From the NCBI GenBank assembly GCA_016928025.1, contig JAFGLN010000041.1:1-46812 (forward strand): 46,812 bases of DNA, written 5' to 3'. A program made the position numbers and the translations under genes. Within the stretch, counting starts at the first letter, position 1. Each line of letters opens with the position of its first letter. The notes beneath the pieces are model-generated. The model had not been told where the DNA came from. It was given only the letters and a program-made list of their open reading frames with translations, and searched no databases. The stretch is from Deltaproteobacteria bacterium (GTDB lineage: Bacteria; Desulfobacterota; Syntrophia; Syntrophales; JAFGHS01). Below, piece after piece: positions 41,000 through 46,812 of this stretch.

Positions 41000-41866
41000 A
41001 TGAAAGTTGATGAATTGAAAAATGTATGTGTGGTGGGGGCCGGAAACATGGGGCATCAGATTTCACTCCAGTGTGCCCTGTTCGGCTATAAAACGGTCGT
41101 TACGGACGTTGTTCCGGCGGTTCTCGAAAAAGCCAATCAGTTTGTCGATACTTACCTGGCGGGACGCGTCCAAAAGGGGAAACTGACGGAAGATGCGGCT
41201 AAGAAGGCCAGAGGCCTGATTTCTTTCACGGGTGATCTGCAAGAGGCGGCCAAGGATGCCGACCTGGTTATTGAAGCGGTTCTGGAAAGAGTCGAGCTGA
41301 AGCGCAAGGTCTTTGCCGATCTGGATAAATTCGCCCCGGCCAAGGCCATCCTGGCAACGAACAGTTCCATGATTGTCAGTTCCAAGATAGCCGATGTCAC
41401 CAGCCGTCCCTCCCAGGTATGCAACCTCCACTTCTTCAATCCCGCCTTGGTCATGAAGCTGGTCGAGGTGGTCCAGGGTCCCCATGTTTCGGACGAAACG
41501 GCTCAGTGCATGATGGATTTCTGTCTGAAGATCGATAAAGTTCCCATCCTGATCAAGAAAGAGGTCGACGGTTTTGTTTTGAACCGTATTTTCGGCGCCA
41601 TTTCCAGGGAAGCCCAATGGATGCTGGAGTACGGCGTGGCCTCCTATGAAGACATCGACAAGGCGTGTGTTTACGGTGCCGGCCATCCCATGGGACCCTT
41701 CCGCCTGAATGACCTGACGGGTCTCGATCTCTCCTACGATATCGCCATGGGCCACTTCCAGGAATCCGGAAATCCGGCGGATCTGCCGACTCCGAGTCTT
41801 GTCAAAAAAGTCGTGGAAGGCAAGTTAGGCCAGAAGACCGGCGAAGGTTGGTACAAATACAAATAA
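41000..41866 (+). CDS. 3-hydroxyacyl-CoA dehydrogenase
   Basis: 288 aa. NAD-binding GAGNMG (residues 14-19), the catalytic histidine in LHFFNP (His144), the NSSM serine region and the C-terminal helices (EYGVASYEDIDKACVYGAGHPMGP) are all present. It oxidises (S)-3-hydroxyacyl-CoA to 3-ketoacyl-CoA in beta-oxidation or in anaerobic ring-degradation routes, or works in the reverse sense in butyrate formation. The length is normal for the stand-alone enzyme. GAGGTGATG lies upstream of ATG. A strong bidirectional terminator follows. Confidence 0.93.
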   Translation: MKVDELKNVCVVGAGNMGHQISLQCALFGYKTVVTDVVPAVLEKANQFVDTYLAGRVQKGKLTEDAAKKARGLISFTGDLQEAAKDADLVIEAVLERVELKRKVFADLDKFAPAKAILATNSSMIVSSKIADVTSRPSQVCNLHFFNPALVMKLVEVVQGPHVSDETAQCMMDFCLKIDKVPILIKKEVDGFVLNRIFGAISREAQWMLEYGVASYEDIDKACVYGAGHPMGPFRLNDLTGLDLSYDIAMGHFQESGNPADLPTPSLVKKVVEGKLGQKTGEGWYKYK

Positions 41867-41891
41867 AAACTCATGGGACGTTTAAGTGCCG

Positions 41892-41937
41892 ATTAAAATA
41901 CGCCCTGGGGGTCTTGTTCCCCGGGGCGTATTTTAAT
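41892..41937. terminator. bidirectional rho-independent terminator
   Basis: Perfect 14-bp arms ATTAAAATACGCCC (41892-41905) and GGGCGTATTTTAAT (41924-41937). The plus side ends in TTTC and six T; the minus side ends in TTTTAAT. It serves the dehydrogenase and the convergent PHP gene, whose stop codon lies inside the right arm. Confidence 0.85.
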
Positions 41938-42574
41938 TTCTTTTTTCCGCCCGGATGCGGCCTCTGCGTATTTCCCGGATAAAATCTTCTTCATTCAGGA
42001 TGTCGTTTTCAAAATGAGTGACGAAGGTGCCGATATCGGAGAGCTTATGGGCGTCGCTGCCGCCCGTTCCGGGGAAACCCGTTTTATTCATTGCCGCCCG
42101 CACTTTTTTTAGCGCCCGATCGTCGTGATCGGGATGGCGATACTCCAGGGCGTCCAGTTGAAGGGTGTAGACCCGGTCGCCGGCGCCGTAATAATGGGAT
42201 CTTCCGTTGCGGGACAGCTTGTAGGGATGGGCGGCGACCAGGATGCCGTTTTCCGCATGAACGATCTCGACGAGTTCTTTGGCGGTATAATTTCCCGTGA
42301 GACTTCTTCGCAGGCCGAAGACCAGAAATTCCCCCTCCATCTTAGAGTCAATGCTTTCCGTATAAATCTCCTGACCGTTGATCAAAATGAGGTGATGCGA
42401 CCGGGCAAGTTTCTCTAATTCGGCAAATTTGTCGTTGGGCCAGCGCATGCCGTGTTCCGTTAAGGCTATGCCGTCAAGGCCGATTTCGGCCGCCCGCTCA
42501 ATCAGATCCTCCGGAAGAATGAAAGAACAGTCTGAGAACAGACGTGTATGGATATGAATATCGAAAACAGGCAC
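41933..42574 (-). CDS. PHP-domain metal-dependent phosphoesterase
   Basis: 213 aa. The metal-ligand motifs of the PHP family are visible: DIHIHTRLFSDC (residues 4-15), ALTEHG (about 37-42), a VAAHPYK histidine near 117, and TGGSDAH (about 174) near the C-terminus. Such enzymes hydrolyse phosphate esters (nucleotides or phosphosugars) with a trinuclear metal site. A small protein, normal for this group. The initial ATG at 42574 follows GGGAGG at good distance. It is convergent with the dehydrogenase and shares a terminator. Confidence 0.85.
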   Translation of the reverse strand: MPVFDIHIHTRLFSDCSFILPEDLIERAAEIGLDGIALTEHGMRWPNDKFAELEKLARSHHLILINGQEIYTESIDSKMEGEFLVFGLRRSLTGNYTAKELVEIVHAENGILVAAHPYKLSRNGRSHYYGAGDRVYTLQLDALEYRHPDHDDRALKKVRAAMNKTGFPGTGGSDAHKLSDIGTFVTHFENDILNEEDFIREIRRGRIRAEKRN

Positions 42575-42784
42575 GTATTTAACCTCCCGCAGGCTAATGG
42601 GACAATATGCGTTTCATGGGCATGTCTGTCGCCACATTCAAGCCTTTATCACACCCATTGCACCACCGTCAATCCATCGGTTAGGACTATGAAAAAATGA
42701 ACATAACTACAAATTTATTGTCATTAAAAACGATATTTTGCATTTTAGGTACCACTCGCTGCCGGATATCCCGAACGGGATTGT

Positions 42785-42918
42785 CATCCGTTGGCGACGC
42801 CATACAACCGGGAGAAGATTGTCAACGTTTGTCTAAGAACTCTTGAACCGGTGAAGTCTTACGGTGTTAATACCATCGTGGACGCCACAGCCGTCGACCT
42901 GTCCCCGGACTTTCATGT
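42785..42918 (+). pseudogene. phosphotriesterase-family fragment
   Basis: The frame reads PYNREKIVNVCLRTLEPVKS, then YGVNTIVDATAVDLSPD, a segment of the amidohydrolase/PTE family near the N-terminus that in whole genes follows the HEHV motif. Neither the earlier HxH nor later metal ligands are present. The reading frame then runs into unrelated sequence. A small scrap of a deleted gene. Confidence 0.6.
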
Positions 42919-43206
42919 GCGATTATTACGGAGCCGTCTTCAGCATGTAGTTGATGCCTTGTTGTTATGGTTGAATAGAATAAGTGATGGATGTCTGACA
43001 CAATAAAGGATATGCAATGCGGGAAGACTGGACGGATAGTGATTACAAAGATCATGCGATGGCCTTCAATGCCCCGAGAAAAGGCTCTGGAAGCTAATTT
43101 TAGCCGTAGATTTGAACATGTAACCAATCGAACAATAATTTTTCTTGACAACGCATGGACGCTTGCCATTCAATAGCGAAAAAAGTGGCAGGATGGAGAC
43201 AATGCG
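42919..43206 (+). other. intergenic region with a 26-codon ORF of unknown value
   Basis: ATG at 43017 (AAAGGA 7 nt upstream) gives MREDWTDSDYKDHAMAFNAP plus RKGSGS and a stop at 43097. It might be the C-terminal end of a lost enzyme (enoyl-CoA hydratase-like tails look alike) but the evidence is thin. No other gene is supported between 42575 and 43206 apart from the phosphotriesterase scrap. Confidence 0.3.
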
Positions 43207-44136
43207 ATGACCATGGCAGAATTGATAAAAAAATCTGGATTCAAGCGCTCTACAATACATCATTATATCCGCTGCGGATTACTGCATGATCCTTACAGAA
43301 CATCGCAGACAATGGCTTACTATGACGAAAGTCATCTTGAAAGATTAAATGAAATACGAATTATCAAAAACAATTTTATTAGAACTGCTAACACCTCTCG
43401 CGTTCCATTGGATTTTGTCAAGAGCCAAATCGGAGAAACGATAACCCGGAAACCAGAGCAGTCAGTCTATAAAAAACAACCCAGGCAGCAAATGGGTGAA
43501 AACAAATCGAAAAAGAAAGAAGAAATAATCGAAGCGGCCCTTGTTTTGTATTCAAAACAAGGATTTTATCGTACGAACATCCGAGACATCACCAAAAAGG
43601 TCGGCATCTCGACGCCTACTTTCTATCATTATTTCCCGGATAAGCGAGAACTGTTCGTAGAAATCATTGATTATGTTATAGATGACTGGAAAAAGAAGGT
43701 TGCGGTTGCGGTTCAGAATGAACCCGATAGCAGACAGAGGGGCATCATCCGCTTCCGGACCTTTTTTGAACATTATCCGAGAATAGGAGAGGTTCTCAAT
43801 CTTCTGAGGGCAGGCGTTGTAATGGGAGACCAGTGGGCAAAAGCCGAACTGGCCCGTGTTTATCGGGAGCTGATGAAAAACATCGTTCAGGGAATAAAAG
43901 CAAACATCAGTGAAGGACTTTACCGTAAGGGCGATCCGGAAATGCTGGCTTACTTTTTCTTCATATTTGATGAAGCGGCCCTGCAATACCAGGCTTTAGA
44001 AAATAAATATCCAATTGAAGAGCTGATGCTATTCGTTGCTGATTTGGTTGCTTACGGTTTTATGACGGAAAAAGGACGTGAAATTTATAGCCTGCGTAGG
44101 CAGAAGACGAAAAGTGTCAGAAAATCAAATCAATAG
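43207..44136 (+). CDS. MerR-TetR fusion transcriptional regulator
   Basis: 309 aa. The first 70 residues look like a MerR-type winged HTH (MAELIKKSGFKRSTIHHYIR, then CGLLHDPYRTSQTMAYYDE). After a Lys/Gln-rich linker comes a TetR HTH (IIEAALVLYSKQGFYRTNIR, DITKKVGISTPTFYHYFPDK), and the C-terminal about 150 residues are the helical ligand-binding part. Two DNA-binding heads on one protein are unusual and could bind two operators or a complex site. GGAGACA is 7 nt upstream of ATG at 43207. It likely controls the neighbouring catabolic or ABC transport genes; the ligand is unknown. Confidence 0.85.
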   Translation: MTMAELIKKSGFKRSTIHHYIRCGLLHDPYRTSQTMAYYDESHLERLNEIRIIKNNFIRTANTSRVPLDFVKSQIGETITRKPEQSVYKKQPRQQMGENKSKKKEEIIEAALVLYSKQGFYRTNIRDITKKVGISTPTFYHYFPDKRELFVEIIDYVIDDWKKKVAVAVQNEPDSRQRGIIRFRTFFEHYPRIGEVLNLLRAGVVMGDQWAKAELARVYRELMKNIVQGIKANISEGLYRKGDPEMLAYFFFIFDEAALQYQALENKYPIEELMLFVADLVAYGFMTEKGREIYSLRRQKTKSVRKSNQ

Positions 44137-44375
44137 ACATCTGCCTCCGACTTCGAAAGATGAGCGATTTCCAATTTTCCGCCTGATGATGACTCATACC
44201 GACTTAATTGTGGCCCCTATCATGTTATCCTGATTCTGCAGAAGGATATTACTCAAAATATTTTATTTCGCATCCCGGATATCTTTTCTCTGTCGAGGGC
44301 TATTCCGGACTTGGATCCCATGATGTTTGACTGTTTTTCCGATTACAAAACGGCCCATGCGTCCCGGAAAAAGTC

Positions 44376-44717
44376 TTGACAATGAATTCGGCATCATTTA
44401 TAAAACTATATAAATTGTTAAGTAATATTGATACACAGCTAAAGTATAAGAATTGCCGTGGAGTGGATTTAGTGAGTCTTCCGGTGATGGACAGATGGAG
44501 CTTTCAAACATTTCGTAGATTGTCTTTCATTGCAAAAGTCATAACATGGCCGCTTTGGAAAACGCTACCTGATCCGTGGTGGCATCAATTCCCCAATCCG
44601 AAAGCTGTTCATTTGTTGAGAGGTGATATGGCGTTTTTCACTTCCGGCTTGCCGCAGAAGATGCGTTATGGGTTTATTTTTGGAAACCTTTTGCCCTTCA
44701 ATATACCTGCTCATTAA
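44376..44717 (+). CDS. hypothetical protein
   Basis: 113 aa from ATG at 44376 (or 44382). It has no signature I recognise. Trp- and Pro-rich (KVITWPLWKTLPDPWWHQFP), with two weakly hydrophobic stretches and a positively charged N-terminus. It could be a truncated membrane-associated protein or a fragment of a larger gene. There is no clear RBS. It lies between the regulator and the ABC transporter. Confidence 0.3.
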   Translation: MTMNSASFIKLYKLLSNIDTQLKYKNCRGVDLVSLPVMDRWSFQTFRRLSFIAKVITWPLWKTLPDPWWHQFPNPKAVHLLRGDMAFFTSGLPQKMRYGFIFGNLLPFNIPAH

Positions 44718-44958
44718 AAAATATGACCGTTTAGGCAGGGCCTCATGCCGGAAGGACAATCGTTTAATTATAGAACCGGCATAAGGAAACTTCGCGCGGG
44801 CCGCTATAAAGGAAGGTGTGATTTTTAATTGCTGGTCCGGTCTTGATAAGAAGTAAATTTTTGACCTTGCTGCGGTATTGCTTTTTTGTTGAGCAGCTTA
44901 TTTTGAGGGTTGCATTTGGATATTTTCAATTTACAAGCAGTAAAGAAAGGAGCATGAT

Positions 44959-46674
44959 ATGAAATCAAGCGCTAAAAGCGTCCTTACAAAATCCCTGATC
45001 ATGGTGGCCGCCATCCTTGTGCTTTATGCCGGTGGGGTGGAAGCTCAGCAGGCAGTAAAGTATGGCGGCACCTTGACATTTTTTGATCAGGTTTGCATGG
45101 TTAATCCCATGTCTTGGGATAACGCCGACTGGAATTGGAAACACGGTTACGACACAGGCTATTTCATCGAACATTTACTCATGGGCGACTTGCAAAAGGG
45201 ACCACGGGGAACAAATCAGTTTGACTTCGGAGGGACCGGCTCCTACATCCCGGAAGAAGTGTTAAGAGGTGAGCTGGTCGAGCGATGGGAGGTCGTTAAA
45301 AATCCTATGAGTGTTGTATTTCACTTGCGCAAGGGTGTCATGTGGCAAGAAAAACCAGGCATTATGAAAGCCCGTGAATTTGTTGCCAGTGACGTCGTTT
45401 ACAGTATGACGCGCCTTCTGGAGTCTCCCAAGGCAAAAGTCAATAGGGCAATGGATTTCATCGATCACTGGGAAGCCAAAGACAAATATACCGTCATCAT
45501 GCATATGAAGGAGTGGAACACCGACTGGGGCTTGGCTATCGGATGGGGGTTTTATGACGGTGTTCAGGCACCGGAGCAGGAAAAAGCGCAAGGTGGCCCA
45601 GGAAAATGGCAAAGTGCCTGTGGGACAGGTCCCTTCATGCTGACGGAATACAAGTTCGGCCATTCAACGATCTATATGAAAAATCCCATTTACTGGGATT
45701 CGGAAGAAATCGACGGCAAGTCGTATAAGCTGCCCTTCGTGGACAAGGTCATTTCGATGCTGTCGAGAGACGAAGCAGCACGGCTGGCGGCATTGCGCAC
45801 GGGAAGGGTGGATATGATGCTTCACTTGAACGAAAGACAGCATCAAGATCTGAAGAAAACCACGCCGGACTTGAAGTGGGCAAAACATGTAAGTGCGGGA
45901 TATGGAATGATCGGCTTCAGGATGGACAGGAAGCCCTTCAACGATATCCGCGTGAGGCGGGCACTTAACATGGCAATAGACCGGCAGACCATTGTAAAGG
46001 TCAGAAACGGCGGAGAACTACTACACTTTCCATTCCCGAAATACTTCAAAAACATTTATACGCCCTTGGATCAACTGCCGGCCACAGCAAAAGAACTATT
46101 CGAATATAATCCGGAAAAGGCAAAAAAACTTCTGACTGAAGCGGGATATCCCAATGGATTCAGTTTTAAATGCCAGTATAACGGCTCATCTACCGAGATG
46201 ATAGATTATCTGTCCATGATTGTCGCCTATCTGGCTGAAATCAACGTTAAGATGGAACTCAACGTTATGGCTTATGTTGCCGGTCTCAGCCGAATGACGA
46301 AGAAGGGGCATGACGAAGCTATTTATGTTCCGATAGACCATGGTCCCCCTTTGCAGATTATCGGCAAGTTAACAAAAGGACACCCCTGGAACTTCTGTAT
46401 CATGAACGATGACTATGTCAATGAGACGCATAAAAAACTCAGCACTGATGCAAACTTCACCTCCAAACAGCGTGATGTGGAGTTGAAAAAACTGGGTGTC
46501 TATCTCGTTGAACAGTCACCGGGCATCATGCTGCCCGCTGAGCACAACTATGCTGCGTGGTGGCCCTGGGTGAAGAATTACAATGGCGAACGGCGCGTGG
46601 GTGCCCACCGGGTAGCGCCGATCATAGCCCGTATATGGATTGATGAGGATTTAAAAAAGAAAATGGGGTATTAA
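44959..46674 (+). CDS. ABC transporter substrate-binding protein (peptide/nickel type, SBP_bac_5)
   Basis: 571 aa with a signal peptide (SLIMVAAILVLYAGGVEAQQ). The body is family 5: EVLRGELVERWEVVKNPMSV, FHLRKGVMWQEK, VVYSMTRLLE, GTGPFMLTEY, DRQTIVKVRNGG and the C-terminal LIVEQSPGIM-like segment. It captures oligopeptides, nickel or other organic solutes in the periplasm for a DppBCDF-like importer. AAGGAG is 6 nt upstream of ATG at 44959. The permease gene starts 57 bp later at 46732, so this is the first gene of an operon that runs off the window. Ligand unknown. Confidence 0.9.
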   Translation: MKSSAKSVLTKSLIMVAAILVLYAGGVEAQQAVKYGGTLTFFDQVCMVNPMSWDNADWNWKHGYDTGYFIEHLLMGDLQKGPRGTNQFDFGGTGSYIPEEVLRGELVERWEVVKNPMSVVFHLRKGVMWQEKPGIMKAREFVASDVVYSMTRLLESPKAKVNRAMDFIDHWEAKDKYTVIMHMKEWNTDWGLAIGWGFYDGVQAPEQEKAQGGPGKWQSACGTGPFMLTEYKFGHSTIYMKNPIYWDSEEIDGKSYKLPFVDKVISMLSRDEAARLAALRTGRVDMMLHLNERQHQDLKKTTPDLKWAKHVSAGYGMIGFRMDRKPFNDIRVRRALNMAIDRQTIVKVRNGGELLHFPFPKYFKNIYTPLDQLPATAKELFEYNPEKAKKLLTEAGYPNGFSFKCQYNGSSTEMIDYLSMIVAYLAEINVKMELNVMAYVAGLSRMTKKGHDEAIYVPIDHGPPLQIIGKLTKGHPWNFCIMNDDYVNETHKKLSTDANFTSKQRDVELKKLGVYLVEQSPGIMLPAEHNYAAWWPWVKNYNGERRVGAHRVAPIIARIWIDEDLKKKMGY

Positions 46675-46731
46675 TGGAGAATAAAGCGTCAAGATTATTT
46701 CAGGTCATCTTTTTCGATCGAGGAGTGTTTT

Positions 46732-46812
46732 ATGCGTGGTTTCTTGATTAGAAGGTTGTTAGCGCTGATTCCCACCATTTTTTTTGCCACCCTCATCGTA
46801 TTTTTTGTAGTA
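46732..46812 (+). CDS. ABC transporter permease, DppB-like (partial, cut by window end)
   Basis: The last 27 codons in the window read MRGFLIRRLLALIPTIFFAT then LIVFFVV, the first transmembrane helix typical of the DppB/OppB permease family. GAGGAG is 6 nt upstream of ATG. The rest of the gene lies beyond 46812. Confidence 0.75.
   Translation, partial: MRGFLIRRLLALIPTIFFATLIVFFVV

Noticed and set aside
44376..44717. Naming the 113-aa ORF
   Set aside because: No motif recognised and no RBS; kept as a low-confidence hypothetical only.

Overview
The window reads as a chromosomal segment of an anaerobic Desulfobacterota ('deltaproteobacterial'; Syntrophia/Desulfatiglans-like) bacterium, probably a metagenomic contig. 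This is inferred from the gene set: an ADP-forming acyl-CoA synthetase alpha subunit, TrpB2, TAXI-type TRAP transport, many alpha/beta hydrolases, DUF1330, flavin-reductase and CoA-ester enzymes, a sigma-54 activator, and the style of dispersed repeats. No rRNA or tRNA gene was seen.

Layout. (1) 1-4.7 kb: catabolic genes (alpha/beta hydrolase, NDP-forming acyl-CoA synthetase alpha chain, and an MFS transporter with a flavin reductase). (2) 4.7-6.4 kb: a gene-poor, repeat-rich boundary with a degenerate tandem repeat, two 72-bp copies of a type I-C-like CRISPR repeat plus conserved flank with no array and no cas genes, a 5'-truncated AlbA_2/AAA_4-type pseudogene between them, and a perfect 31-nt palindrome. 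(3) 6.4-20.2 kb: a minus-strand accessory island that looks like a defence locus. In transcription order it holds an SNF2-type helicase with a C-terminal DUF3883, a Fic relative lacking the catalytic core, a duplicated scrap of the helicase 3' end, an AlbA_2 (Schlafen-like) protein, a HEPN protein with an RX4H motif, a DUF1156 adenine-specific DNA methylase (frameshifted), an MntA/HepT toxin-antitoxin pair, a four-helix-bundle protein bracketed by inverted A-rich repeats, and a DUF499 ATPase. Several neighbours overlap by ATGA, which suggests translational coupling. (4) 20.4-26.9 kb: SEC-C protein, stand-alone TrpB2 with a structured leader, a GpsA-like dehydrogenase, a nitroreductase and a sigma-54 activator.

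(5) 27-33.9 kb: a plus-strand catabolic/transport cluster. Its first gene lies behind an excellent sigma-54 promoter that faces the divergent sigma-54 activator. It contains a small alpha/beta-barrel-like protein, a TRAP-TAXI receptor, a fused TRAP permease, a DUF1254/DUF1214 protein and an acyl-CoA ligase. (6) 33.9-37.8 kb: an apparent organosulfur cluster with a decayed arylsulfatase, an alkylsulfatase-like metallo-beta-lactamase-fold protein with altered metal ligands, and a TauE/SafE exporter. (7) 38-42.6 kb: alpha/beta hydrolases, DUF1330, an aldo/keto reductase remnant, 3-hydroxyacyl-CoA dehydrogenase and a PHP phosphoesterase. (8) 42.6-46.8 kb: a phosphotriesterase-like remnant, a regulator fusing MerR-type and TetR-type DNA-binding domains, an unknown small ORF, and the start of a peptide/nickel-type ABC transporter cut by the window end.

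The main candidate for an under-described system is the 6.4-20.2 kb island. Family assignments were made by reading motifs, without database searches. Several gene relics (Fic, AlbA_2, sulfatase, aldo/keto reductase, phosphotriesterase) suggest a region undergoing active turnover.
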